DNA from: Sperchopsis tessellata | Lineage: Eukaryota > Arthropoda > Insecta > Coleoptera > Hydrophilidae | Assembly (NCBI GenBank): GCA_033557685.1 | Contig: JAWQRN010000036.1 | Location: forward strand, 1-47,843 | DNA: 47,843 nt | Direction of reading: 5' to 3' | In this document: piece by piece, positions 24,101 through 34,249 of the stretch | Position numbering within the stretch: the first letter of the stretch is position 1 | How the letters are laid out: each line of letters opens with the position of its first letter | Notes under the pieces: model-generated | Told to the model about the DNA's origin: nothing | The model's input: only the letters and a program-made list of their open reading frames with translations | Database searches by the model: none | Translations under genes and position numbers: made by a program

Positions 24101-27100
24101 AGAAAATTGTTGATCTATAAGATCTTCTAGATATGTTTTCCTTGTTAAGTTATAATTAAAAAATATGAGCCCTACAATTTTATTTAGGGAAATTCCACAC
24201 CAAACTTAAATAGATTTTTTGTCGGACTTTTTAATTGGGGCAACTATTCTTTCTCGTTGATTTTTCTTCTCCCACGAACATCTATTTTTTCTGTTAAAAA
24301 TCCCTGCTGTGGAAAACGACTATTCATCTGTCCATAGGATGTGTTTGAACAAGTTAGGGTTTTCGGCCAGTCTTTGGAGCATTAAAATTTCAATCTTTTC
24401 CGCTTTTGATCTTATGTAAGCTTCTGAACCGGTAGGCGTGAGGCCTAAATTCAGGGTTTTTTAACATTCTTTGAATTCTTGAATATCTTTTTTAAGTTTC
24501 ACATGTAACACGTAATTAGTTTCAGCATTTTATAAAACAAATCACTTACTTGGTCAAACATCTCAAAACGGATATTCGCATACGGTTATCAGAATACAGA
24601 TTTTACTCAGAGAAGCTTTACTTTAAAATAAATGTATAAACTAGAGCTGCGGAAAAACTTACCTTCAAAATGAATCAAAATATCAAGATCTTCATTCTCA
24701 TTTGCTCTAGTGCTACGACTTTCCCTTTTAAACTGTTAGTATCTCTAAAATTTCTATAAGTATTCAAGAATGTGTTTTCACTGGGAGCTAGGTGATTTGG
24801 GTATAATGCTATATACTTTCTTCTTGTAGCATTTTTATTTTTATTGTTTTTAAAAAATTGGAAAATATTTCAAACTTTTCAGCTCTATATAAAACCATTT
24901 TGATGAAATAATACTAATAAATGTTAAATAACAACAATGGTAATAAAGAAACAATGTTCTCGTAGATCATCAGCCAAAGCCTACTGCACTTCTGTCAGTA
25001 ACAAGCTTTAAAATAATACATATTTAGAGCATTTTCAAGGCCCAATATGTCAAAAACTATTACTGCTAGACCTACCAACCCTTATATATTTGCAATGAGA
25101 AAAAAGGTCTAAAAGAAAATGTAAAAATATACAGGGTGTTCCTTTTAAAAAAATCTACCTTTAACAAATATTGGTGACTGGTGCTTGGGTAAAAAGTACA
25201 CATCACCTAGACAGCTATGGTCTGTCTACTCAGTTTGCAGATGAGTCGGGTAAACTCACCCATGGTATGCAAGTATTTATCTTTGGCGCCATGGTAAAAG
25301 CAATATTCTATATGTCAAAAGCTGCAAAAATTCTGTAATTCTTGAGGAACTGAAAAAACAAATTTCAGATATAAGGTGGTCGGCTGGTTGGCTCCTATGT
25401 TTGACATGGCCCTATTCTATAGATAAACAATTAACTTTTAGTATTTCGAAAATATCTGAAAGAAAAAGTTGCGGTAGAAATTGGTTTACAGATTTTGAAA
25501 ATTCTTAGAAGTAAAGCATTAATGTAGTAATAATTTGTTTGGAATGTAGATAATTTTTGTTAAGGGCAATTATCCACATTAGCCCTGGGAATTATTTTCG
25601 ATTAATCGATGAACGATTATGTAATTAATCGATTATCGATTATTTGATTAATCGATTATCGATTATTTGATTAATCGATCATAGATTATTTGATTAATCG
25701 ATTATGAAATTTCATAATCGCTAAGGGCTAATTCATATAAGAGTGCCGATTTTAAACTAGGCCTATATCTCTTAAGGTAACTGAGATTCCCAATTAGGGA
25801 ATCGAATTTGGGATGTCCTGAATAAGTGGGCCATTAGTCACAAAGGGGTTAAATATTTAAAAACTATATGTATTAATAAAATTTATGTTATTTATCATAA
25901 TAACTTTAGCAAATGGTAACTGTTTGAAATGTTTTTGCCTAGGAAAAACCTCAGAAATAACAGTTTTACGAAAGGAGTGTACATGATTGAGACCGCGCAA
26001 TCCCATTGCAGTTGAAGCAATGGATTCGGCTGTACTATTTTTTGCAGGTATAAAATTAACTTGATACACAAGAGAAGCGAGTGAATTAATTAGTGTCACA
26101 CATAAACACAAAGAACGGATGTTGAAGATATACAATTGTAACTATGATTTAAAGAGATTTAAAATCTGAGATAACTACAATTGTTTTTTCAGAAACCTAC
26201 AATTTTGGATAGATCAAATATAAAATAAACTATTGTATGTATCTTTAGATATATAACATATAAAGAAGAGTATTAGTTGTATTTTTAAATGGTATTAATT
26301 TATCTTATCTCATTGTTATCGTTTAGGAATCCCAAGTGAATTCTTTTAATAATCAACATAGCAATATTCGCCAATAAGAATATACGAATTAATAGTATAT
26401 ATTTATAGAAACAACTAACTTAGTTTACTTTAACAAAATTGACAAGAACGATTTAATATGCATACTGTAAAATGATAGTTTTGCCGTGAATATATTATTT
26501 TTAAATTTGATGTCAGATATTAAGCAATGTCTGCTTTAAACGAAAATACTGTGTCGAAGCATGTAGTATCTGGCGGAGCCAACAATAATATAAATCAGTT
26601 TTATTTTACTTTAATTGATAAATAAATTTTCATATATCTTGCGAAAAATTAGTTTTTGGTGTATAAAATTAATATTAACCTTCATAATGAAATTTTAGTT
26701 AGTGAACATGGAGGTATTCTTTACAAAGGACAAATAATTATTCTGAAAGAGATGCAACAAGTCTGATACGGGTTCCTTATGTGGCCATGAAAAGTAAACA
26801 CTAAAATTAATTTAAGTTTGTATACCTAGATATGGGGCAAAATAATGTGTTTCCATTAATTATCCTACAAGAACTTACTTTGATGTCGTACAGTTGAGAA
26901 GAACTAACTTTGATGTCGTACAGTTGAGGAGACCTACATTAAGAAAACATTTTCGGAGAAATGTACTCTAGGAAGGTCTAGTAACCTTCATAACAAATGA
27001 TTAATATTTGAAAATACATTCGATCTAAAATACATCATCCAGACATTGCGAAGTCTTGTAATGAAATTATTCCAATTTACTTAATTAATTATATTGCACT

Positions 27101-30100
27101 TGTCAGAGCCTCTACACGGTTTCCACCCGGAAACAACATTCATACTTAATTAATTCTTTCTTCTTACAAATATACTAAACAATTTAAATCCAGCCTGCAA
27201 ATTGCCCCACGTTACCATAAATACAGCAATATATTATTTATTGATTATCTATTGAACCTTTGTTTCCCATTTTTGTCACTTATTATAAAATTTCGATTTA
27301 TTTAATCCATTTCAAAATAACGCAGCTAAGTTTTATGAAGTGTTCACGATCAAAAACTTTTAAGAGTGAAATTTAAGGCCTTCATCCGGAAATAGCTGGT
27401 TTACGAGATACGGCCCTGTAAAAATGATGTTTTTGCGTGTATATAAAAACTATTTGGCGGAATCGAATTAATTTATGTGCGTGTAATAACAATATATACA
27501 AAAAATTTAATAATTTTTAGACAAAAAATAAATAAACAATTTATTGCACTAACTCACTATCACTTTTGCTCGACGATTCTTCAAGAGTAACTGTTTACCC
27601 TGCTTTATAGCTCTAAGCATTGTTAGCATATCTGTCACTTAAATATCGTGAAAGAATACTGACGTAATGTCACACTATTTAAAAACACAAACTTTGATTT
27701 TTTGAAGTTATGTGAATTCTTAAATTATTCAATCATACGACATTCTGTTTAGTGGATTTCTTCATATTTAAAATTTGAAATTATCACCCACGTGAAAGTG
27801 AATCTATGTAAATGGAAACTGTACAAATGTAGACATTACTATTCCTATTTTCTTCAATAAAAATAACACTGAGTTTAAAACATGATGAATGAATGGATCT
27901 TAAAATAAATGTGGCTAAAACAAAATGTTTTCTGGATTAAGAGTGGGGCAGTGAGAATAGAATATGCAATTCATTTAAAGATAGAATAGTGGACAAATTT
28001 TTATATCTGGGAAGCACGTTTTAAGAGATTGAAGAATTGAATTGGAAGTTGAGAATCGCTATCTATAATCACATTTTGGTTCCTACACTTACGTATGCTA
28101 GAGGGACATAGATATAACAGTAACCACAGAAGAGGAAGATAAATTCAGTAGGTATGACTATCTTAGATGTGTATGAAATAAGAGACGGATTGAGAGTACG
28201 AGCCTCTTGCTGAGGAACCGTCTTCAATTTGCAAACCCGTCCCTTCTCTTGGGCGGAATTTCGTATGCCTCTTCCCTGAGACGGTTGTCAATTAGCGACC
28301 ACGTACATTTTCTTACGGCTGCGCTCTGTTTCACATAGCCAGCCAGCCACCTGCCACAAGAGGTCACAGTGGCACTGATCGGGCTTCCTACATGAATACT
28401 GTTTCGGGCTTTTGCTTTGGACGCTATCCATTTTTATTTAATTGGAAATGGAAACCACTGGCGCTGGTGAGTCAGGGGCTAAACGGAGCGCCAGTCGACT
28501 TAGGGAAGAAACTGATAACTAGGGGTTATGATATTTATGTAGCGGTCTAGATCACTCTGGAGATGATGAAAACACACAGGAGGATTTAATATATTTATTT
28601 TAATACCACACATGCAAATTAACAACTGTATCCACAACAGTAAAACGAAAATATCAACTAGAGATAGTGTGGTTCAAATGCACAGGCAGACAGAGAGAGG
28701 TCGATGGTATTGGTGACAGTCAAAGTTTTATTCTCATGCAGGTATAACGAATGTGATACATTTAAGCAGTCATTTAATTACGGGTAAGGTGCAGCAAAAA
28801 GGCCAGCAAGCAGTGGGCAAGCAAATATGGAGTAGGCATAGAAAGGGTGGTTAGATGAATCGCCAAGGCGTCCTGATTTGCCAATATCTCAACAGTAAAA
28901 CGGGCAATACTCTACCTCATTGGAGCGACCCCTGAGTTGGCCCCGTAGAGGTGGCTACCTTAGGTTTCATGGGTTGCATTGTTGGCAAACGGGATGTTGC
29001 TCGATTGAAATTTAAGGAATCCTGGAAATCCACATTCACCACGGTACACTTGTCATTCTTAATTACGGGAAGGATCGGAAACTAACTGGTAAAAGGAGTA
29101 AGCTAAATACGTACATGAGCCGCCAAGGCATCCTGAATGACCAATATCTCAACTGTGAAACGGGCAATACCCTACCTCATAGGATTGACCCCCCGAGCTG
29201 GGCACGGAGAGGCGGCTACCATAGGCTTTATGGGTTGCATTGGCAAACGAGATATTGGAAACTTTAAAGACATCCTGGAAGTACAGGAACCATGGTACTG
29301 CGTCTCATTCTTAATTATGGGAAGGATCGGAAACTAACTGGTAAAAGCAGCTGGCTAATTACTTACATGAGCCGCCAAATCATCCTGAATGGCCAATATC
29401 TCAACAGTGAAACGGGCAATACCCTACGTCATAGGAGCGACCCCCCAAATATTTAAATAAATATATAAATAGTATGTTTACAGTAGGTCTTTTAAAAAAC
29501 AGAAAAATGACTGGTCAAACTGTAATGCTTCATTACAAGAGTTAGAAATTCGTGGGTGTTGAATGTGTGAGGGATGGTGTGATGGATTGCATTGGGAAGA
29601 GTATATTGCGCTGGTTTGTGTATTTAGAAAGAATGATTGAGCAAAGAGTTAAAAAACAGATATATGTAGGTGTGGTGGAGGGTGGGATAGGTGCAGGTAG
29701 GCTTAGGAAAAAAAATGTTCCAATGATGTTGATAAAGGCTGGAAAATAGACAAGTAAGATGTATAAGAAATAGAAAGGCATGTATGACAAGTTGCATGGA
29801 ATTATTAATGGCTAAAGAAATTTGCCAAGATAGGGTGGAGTGAAGATGGCTTATTGCTAATTGTGCCTACCCATAAGGGATTAGCAAGAGTCTGTAGCTG
29901 TATTAAAGAAATCCAAAATTTGTTTTATTCTGTCTAACCAATTATATGGCAAGTGTAATTGATGACAATCTATGTTTTGTACATTATTTGCTTGTATTGT
30001 AATGAATTCTTTTTCTCTAGATTCTGTGCGGTAAGGATATACCACCATGGGTAAATAGATTAGCCTATTTTAGCAGCTGGGTGCCGTTTTTGGAAAGATG

Positions 30101-30197
30101 CCTACCCAAAGAATGGCTGATGCCTATGGCACTTCAACATTCACTCACGCACCGACAAGACTCCACCTGCTCTGAGGCATCCACACCACCATTCTAA
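15137..30197 (+). CDS. DESI2: DESI2 / PPPDE1-type deubiquitinase-deSUMOylase, four coding exons
   Basis: PPPDE-fold cysteine protease; members remove ubiquitin or SUMO from proteins, mainly in the cytoplasm. Coding exons: 15137-15317, 17005-17119, 17576-17717 and 30021-30197 (TAA at 30195). All junctions are GT-AG and phases are continuous, giving 204 residues from the ATG at 15137. A second in-frame ATG at 15227, in the stronger context AAAATGG, begins MAREPVLLNVYDMY and aligns with the vertebrate start, giving 174 residues; vertebrate DESI2 is about 194. Catalytic dyad visible: His74 in AYGGH and Cys137 in NNNCNHFS (44 and 107 in the short form). Other family marks are GLGVFHSG, TGIFEIN, ELGKEFRGDRYHLM and the C-terminal WVNRLAYFSSWVPFLERCLP. 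The usual HPFPF after the catalytic His reads HQYPI. Intron 3 is 12.3 kb and packed with transposon debris. I prefer the 15227 start, because only it is conserved outside insects as far as I know. Confidence 0.96.
15880..16785 (-). mobile_element. Decayed LINE reverse transcriptase, antisense to DESI2
   Basis: On the minus strand, in shifting frames, a RGLKEGETLRSLLCLLL block (cf. GVRQGDxLSPLLF) near 16600 is followed by GNGDLSVFADDIMFCDVSGT near 16440-16490, the YADD palm motif with conserved ADD, and then thumb-like sequence. Further on, RPPPVRDIEMAKIIWHRG near 15990 may be the C-terminal segment. Many stops occur. It lies within DESI2 intron 1. Confidence 0.6.
17718..18265. other. Start of DESI2 intron 3, nothing recognised
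   Basis: Begins with donor GTCAGT at 17718. No repeats or coding similarity seen. Confidence 0.5.
18270..19610 (-). mobile_element. CR1/Jockey-superfamily LINE, 5'-truncated, nearly readable RT
   Basis: Minus-strand reading from 19610: a segment ending ELRTAVVVPVHKKGE, then the RT fingers/palm in the frame 19291-18812 (NYRPISILPAVSKIFE; ACDLSKVFDTVPHKDLLEKL, palm A; CGVPQGSVQGPLLFIIYIYM, palm B), then after a frameshift near 18805 palm C as VDDT followed by the frame to 18270 (MYLITAKNQEEL, LLGVQVNSRLSWVPHIEALC, and a terminal HSYNTRQS...HRLR motif). One in-frame stop near 19475 and the frameshift make it inactive. It is younger-looking than the other LINE pieces. No endonuclease remains, since the 5' truncation point is at about 19605, where Jockey sequence begins. 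Confidence 0.85.
19606..20290 (-). mobile_element. Jockey-like LINE remnant: ORF1 joined to RT by internal deletion
   Basis: Minus strand. The frame 20270-20001 starts MSEHEIIDKLQVQLQQALNE, a coiled-coil N-terminus followed by a charged linker. After a frame change, 19938-19740 reads LHPTTAAEEIAEELKEKKFK ... LYMIVFDRSEGINKIYGLQY, the conserved domain preceding the zinc knuckles in Jockey ORF1 proteins. Without leaving frame, at about 19740, it becomes LGPILYLLYTNDLPVLEEAV then ATFADDT, which is palm B/C of the Jockey reverse transcriptase. Zinc knuckles, endonuclease and the first half of RT are missing, implying an in-frame internal deletion of well over 1 kb. Confidence 0.8.
20811..21060 (+). 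mobile_element. LINE ORF2 C-terminal fragment
   Basis: The plus strand reads RIAFRVRRRKWRWIGHTLRS, the RR.WRWIGHxLR motif near the end of many RTE/BovB-type polymerases, followed in shifted frames by a (R)QVLEYNCVDKRRLGRSVDE block (cf. LEWNPQGKRKRGRPK) and an SW.E.K..A.(D)R..W-like ending near 21020. No start or catalytic part present. Confidence 0.65.
21140..21860 (-). mobile_element. hAT-like transposase N-terminal remnant (TTF-type zinc finger / DUF4371 family)
   Basis: The minus strand from about 21750 gives DTSALWPKV...IIVKNGAQ...FPQ, then FNNFEKWTELEQKLNAGSTI, then EEQKYWILKRIISVIKLLTI, ending ENSALR. This is the order seen in the TTF-finger, hAT-derived transposase family (W.xL......TID, RII..IKFLA..NLALRG). 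A shifted frame continues to 21148 with HFLKIIELFDEVMNLHLNRI, matching the NFL.LIELL..FDPVM.EHL..I block. The catalytic core is missing. Confidence 0.7.
21861..22578. other. Intron sequence, nothing recognised
   Basis: No coding similarity found. Short minus-strand frames here appear random. Confidence 0.4.
22579..22720. repeat. Direct repeat of 38 bp with 104-bp spacing
   Basis: 22579-22616 (ACATTAAACTTCACGAACAC then TCACTGCTTACACG) recurs at 22683-22720 (ACATTATATTTCTCAAACAC then TCACTACTTAAACA). Confidence 0.7.
23066..23475 (+). repeat. Left arm of the long inverted repeat
   Basis: Begins near AAACCTGTATATTTTTACAT and runs through ATTACCATTGTTGTTATTTG and GTATATAGCATTATACCCAA to about TAGAAATTTAAGATATACTA. 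It matches the reverse complement of 24715-25152 with scattered differences and one ~45-bp gap. It carries an inverted copy of the helix-turn-helix coding stretch. Confidence 0.9.
23641..23888. mobile_element. piggyBac-type MITE, 248 bp, TTAA target
   Basis: Ends are CCTTTTGCACTCGAG and its near-perfect inverse CTCGAGTGCAAAGGG. The left flank is TTAA (23637-23640) and the right flank TCAA (23889-23892), a one-base-decayed TTAA duplication. TTAA insertion and CCYTTTGCAC-type ends fit nonautonomous piggyBac elements. Interior is GC-richer than its surroundings and non-coding. It interrupts the mariner-like transposase after the KTI of its NTIEELK-like motif. Confidence 0.85.
24715..25152 (-). 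repeat. Right arm of the long inverted repeat
   Basis: Mate of 23066-23475. The outer part reads ATACAGGGTGTTCCTTTTAA on the plus strand at about 25130, a sequence typical of ends of this transposon group. Confidence 0.9.
25153..25576. other. Intron sequence, nothing recognised
   Basis: No repeat or coding similarity seen between the mariner-like element and the ATTAGCCCT element. Confidence 0.4.
25577..25732. mobile_element. Short palindromic element with TCGATTA repeats, possible hAT-like MITE
   Basis: Ends ATTAGCCCT and AGGGCTAAT are inverted. The interior is a run of ~23-bp units such as TTGATTAATCGATTATCGAT. TAATCGATTA-rich ends occur in some hAT families. No target duplication is clear. 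Confidence 0.5.
25733..26870. other. Intron sequence, nothing recognised
   Basis: A 92-codon minus-strand frame at 25857-26135 has no recognisable similarity and is probably chance. Confidence 0.4.
26871..26930. repeat. Tandem duplication of 30 bp
   Basis: GAACTTACTTTGATGTCGTA... at 26871-26900 is followed directly by GAACTAACTTTGATGTCGTA... at 26901-26930, with two differences. Sequence from 26931 to 27889 shows nothing recognisable. Confidence 0.95.
27890..28200 (+). mobile_element. LINE RT thumb fragment
   Basis: Shifted frames read LKINVAKTKCF, then VDKFLYLGSTF, then LVPTLTYARGT and a DKFSRYDYLRC-like tail. These match the KiN..KTK.M / V..F.YLGS.I / .P.LTYG.E.W / LRR..... blocks after the palm in RTE-type and related LINEs. 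Stops throughout. It may be the front part of the fragment at 29530-29870. Confidence 0.65.
28861..29446. repeat. Tandem array, period ~250-260 bp, 2.3 copies
   Basis: Copies start at 28861, 29121 and 29373 with CGCCAAGGCRTCCTGA or close variants. Each continues with CCAATATCTCAAC, ACGGGCAATACYCTACCTCA, a TGGGTTGCATT block and TAATTAYGGGAAGGATCGGA AACTAACTGGTAAAAG before the next unit; the third is truncated after GGAGCGACCCCC. It is GC-richer than surroundings, non-coding, and a family unknown to me. The 28201-28860 stretch before it shows nothing recognisable. Confidence 0.9.
29530..29870 (+). mobile_element. LINE ORF2 C-terminal fragment
   Basis: The frame 29552-29749 reads LRWFVYLERMIEQRVKKQIY then GVVEGGIGAGRLRKK, matching the L.WFGH.ERM.E.R....Y....G..GRGRP... 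signature. A shifted frame ends with a CMTSCMELLMAKEICQDRVEW stretch (cf. C......AKE...DR..W). It lies just upstream of the last DESI2 exon. Confidence 0.75.
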
Positions 30198-33100
30198 CAT
30201 CAACAGACTGTTGTTAAAATCAAAACTATGTAAAATAAAAAAAGATATATTGTGAAAGTATGATGGGTAGATTTTCTCAATTTGTCTTATGAACAATATG
30301 CAGTTATGGTGGTGCTACACTACAACAACTTATTAACGGGTAAATTAAAGGTTGTTTAAACTGATTCAATTATTGATTAAAAATAAACTCAGTGCTCAAG
30401 AATTATTTTTCTCTCGACTTTAAAGTACAAAAAATTTTATTAGTTTGATGAAAACAGTTTTATTTCTGCTTTTTATGAATTTTTAAATTAAAAATTTGTA
30501 AAATGATTTTTAAATATACATTTAAAAAGTATCTTATGTTTTTATATAAAACTTAAAATAATTATAATCAGTACACTTTGTTGACAAATGATACAGAGAA
30601 AATTATATTTTGGCTTATGCAATCAACCGCTGTCATATACTTATTAAAATTAGAAATAGCAGATTTAAAATATGTATTCCAAAATTTTTAAATTAAATCA
30701 TCCATTACATAGGATTTTAAAATTTTGTATAAATACATTAGGCCTACTGCCAATTATTCTAATTAGATATATTTTTGTAACGATTTTAAAAAGGTATGTG
30801 AACTACTTAAATATCTATCCAAATTTAAGGTAATAATAATGGATAGGCAATGTTAATTAAGAAAAAAGTATTATTATAATTGAAACATGTGCAAAATAAG
30901 AAAAGTGCCAAAATAAAAATATCTACCTACAATTACTGCCTTGATAGACAGTGGGTAGAGCCATGAGAAAAAAATTTTTTTTTTTTTGTTTTTGTCAACA
31001 TGACAGCTATGAGTGATAAGACTATGATGTCACATCAAATATTGAAACTATATGCTTGTATATATCACTGACCGTCAACGTGTTAATGTATTTCTATTAA
31101 TAAAAATTGCATCGGTCATAGATTGCTTCTGTATAAAACTTTTTTTTGTTGGTTTGCCTCTACACTGTATTCACGTTGTAATTCGCATGTTTTATATTCC
31201 ATTTACTGTATAATCTACAATGTAGTGAGTTTTCCAGTGGCCATTCGACATTACTTATTGTCTGGGATTAGTATTTTATCTTGACTTGTTTGAATATTTC
31301 TGGAACGTAGAAACACTATTCTTACTTAAATTAACATTTGTTGTGCTAATACAAGTTGTGGAAAATTTAAATGTATGAACAGCTATCCTTTATATTTTAT
31401 TTTTGATGATTTGCAGCTTCTTTAACTTCTTTACATGTCATTTTGAGTTTGACTTATATATTTGCCGCGCAATTTTGTCATAAAGAACCTATAATCCAGT
31501 AAAAACACATCTTGTTTGTTGTGGTCAGTTTGTACTTTTGTTTTTTTGTTGAATTCGTTTTAAATATTATTTAAATGAAACACTATATGATCAAGAATAT
31601 CTTTACAAAAAAACTTTTCAACATAAGTAAGTTTGCATATTCAGTCATCAGGAGTGCTGCAGCTGTACAGTACTCCTTAATGCAAATTAGATGACTTTGG
31701 AAGTATACCTTACTGACTCATAATTGCTGCAAATTTGCAGCAACTGATGAAAGTGGAATATATGATTAGCTTTCAGAATCTACAATATTATCCTCATATC
31801 ACAATCTTCAATGTTAAAACTTATATTAAATACAAATTTTCCATTATCTCTTCTCTGGATATCCCACAAGTGTTAATTATATTTCTTACAATATTTCTAA
31901 AAAGAAAATTCAAACAATGAGCTACCCACATGGCCGTACAAATAATGTATTATCAAAAAAAGGTAATCTTTATCAAAGCTAGAAAATAAATTTTTTTTTG
32001 CAAAGTATATATAAGTATAAATAGATAGTGTGGTTAAATAGCACCTTTATGAAATAAAAATTAACAAGAACAAATAGTCTAGGTCTAAACTTTGATGAAG
32101 TCAAATTGGTATGCCGTGTTTATTTTATTGTCTTCCAAAAAGGTGTTAAGCCTGATTTAGATGATTTTTTTCTAAAAGTTGAGCTTTTGTAAGAAAAAGG
32201 CTGATTTGTGTTTTTCTTAGGATTAGTAAAGAAAAGGATATGCCCATGTTTCAAGATGTTTGGAGAACATCCTATTTGCATGCACACAATGAAAACTATA
32301 AATTTTAATTTGTTTTTATTATTTAATTTGGCCTCGGCAAATGTCATTCAGCCTAGACTATTCTTCAGTGGAACGCTAGTCATAATAGTATTTGATTGTT
32401 TCCAATACTAATTCTACCTATCCTAAATCTAACCGAAACCAACCTACCTAGTCCATGCAGTCCGTCATGGTACTGAGGCCAAAGACAAAAAGGATTAGAC
32501 TACAGAAAGTATATTGACAGAACATTTATTAGGATCCTAATTCAAATTAATTTTTAGTTTATTATTATTTTGCTTAATTTTTGAGTTTTATTTTTATTAA
32601 GAAGGAATATATTAAATTTATTATGGTTTCATCGGTAGAAGAAATGATTGTATAAATATTTTATATAGAAATTCATTGATTTTGGTTTTAGGTCTTTGCA
32701 ATACAAGAAAAAATGTTCTGCATGCTGCTTACCAGCACAGTTTGGCATAGGTGACAGTCGAATTGTATATTTGGGTGCTGGAAATTAGCCGTGATTACAT
32801 CGTAACCTGCCGATTGTAGTAGTGATATTTTTACTTTATTTCAAATCCTTACACCATTGCCTTTTTGTAGGTGATGGGAACATTTGTTTGTAAAATTACC
32901 CTTTGAATTAGATTTGTATTCGGTAGGGAATTTTCTCTTAAAGTTTTCCTTGCAAATTGCACAGATATCCGATTTATCAAAAAGATAGTCTGAGGGTTTA
33001 CCAGTGTAACCTGCATATTTCACCAACACATCCACTTTCTCATTATGAAATTGTAGATAAACATATTATTTTTGGTTACAATGTTTGATTTTTGGCATGG

Positions 33101-33214
33101 TGCCTTCTTTGTGAGAAGTATTTGTATATACAAATTTCATTTCCAGGGGATTGGTAGGAACAATGTGTGCTTCAAAGCAAAGGTGTTTTACAAGTCCCTT
33201 ATTCTTGTTGTAAG
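30198..33214. other. DESI2 3' region and AT-rich spacer, no gene recognised
   Basis: AATAAA-like signals lie near 30230 and 30380 and could end the DESI2 mRNA. Beyond them the sequence is AT-rich. A 64-codon minus frame at 32841-33035 has a CAIC ... CSHH pattern but no family I can name. Confidence 0.4.
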
Positions 33215-33435
33215 GTTTATTTTAGAAAAACCAGAAGTACGGTTGATACTTGACTGAAGGACTCACCTTGGTCATATTACTCAATCAGCCGTGGCTGAGT
33301 ATCACCGTTTAGCAGTTAGTACCATTATATTCGAAGATACTACACTTTTGGGTCATGAGGCCTTATATTTCTCCAAAAAATTCAACATTATTCAAGCAGT
33401 TAATTTTCAACTTCCAATCCATGGTTGGCTGCTAA
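33215..33435 (+). mobile_element. Penelope-like element, GIY-YIG endonuclease C-terminus
   Basis: Plus-strand reading gives LTHLGHITQSAVAEY with HRLAVSTIIFEDTTLLGHEA, matching the C-terminal KSAVAEH...H.I.FE.T.LL..E block that follows the GIY-YIG catalytic part in Penelope-like polyproteins. The catalytic YIG/R part upstream is eroded. It immediately precedes sequence belonging to the RT part of another Penelope-like copy, as expected for partial tandem copies. Confidence 0.65.
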
Positions 33436-34249
33436 CTTCTTACATAAGGTATCTAGCATCCGAATAGTACCACACCACGATAGTGCTTGTGCTCTACTTC
33501 TGTCCATGCTTATATGAGAAGGGACCAAATCAATCTGTTGAGTTCATTTGTTAAAGTAAAATTACTTCTCTTGAAAATCTCCGTTGCAAAAGTGGACGAA
33601 ATACTTTCCCGAACACCTAAAAAGTTTCCTTCCGAAAACACTTTGTCTAAAGAAGATAAAAACCATCAGTCTGTTTCATTGTTCATGCCTACGAATTTTA
33701 ATATTATTAGCATTACATGCTATTTTCTGTTAGGCATATTATCAATCAGTATATTCTACATCTGATTACCAACTATATTTTTTTGGGTGCGTCAATCAGG
33801 TCAAAGACTAAAATATGTTCCCAAGTTTTAATGTTTCTGGAAACTTGCACATCGCTATAAAGAGTATTTTGATTTGGATTTTGTCTAATATGTAATATGA
33901 TTGATTCCACAATTTTATACATGAACTCTAGACTTAAATAAAAACCTAAGAATTTTATTGGATGCTGTTGCATGTGTAAAATATACCACTAAATGATCTA
34001 TTGAGACAAAAATTAAAATTACAAATAATTTATCTGTGCATCTGATGATAATAATATAACTAGATTATATCCACTAAAGAGATTTTGGGATTATTCTTCC
34101 GGGTATAATCAGAATAATATAAAACAAAATGTGATAAACAGTAACGAATCTGCACATGAATTTATTCTTCCAATTCCAAATACCTCTGTTGGCAGTCTAC
34201 CCTTCGGATTCAAAGTGAATGAGTTCAATTCTGTTTTAATATTGCTAAT

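Larger units (their letters stand above)
23066..25152 (-). mobile_element. mariner-like (IS630-Tc1-mariner) transposon with ~400-bp inverted repeats, transposase decayed
   Basis: The minus strand carries a transposase reading. An N-terminal helix-turn-helix-like stretch near 24730-24820 (YIALYPNHLAPSENTFLNTY) lies inside the right inverted repeat. Then near 24350 comes RLAENPNLFKHILWTDE with the first catalytic Asp, near 24030-24100 IIWKQDGVPPQN with the second, and near 23960 NITPLD with the third. Spacing between the second and third Asp is 40 residues, near the DD41D arrangement. The C-terminal NNVGHFEQFL and a stop lie near 23505. Stops sit directly after WTDE and after GGPIP. The two ~400-bp flanks are inverted copies of each other. 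A piggyBac-type MITE sits in the C-terminal coding part. The element lies in DESI2 intron 3, antisense. Confidence 0.8.

Noticed and set aside
25857..26135. 92-codon minus-strand frame
   Set aside because: No recognisable domain and no supporting context.
32841..33035. Minus-strand frame with CAIC and CSHH, a possible zinc finger
   Set aside because: Spacing fits no finger class I know, and the frame is short and isolated among transposon debris.
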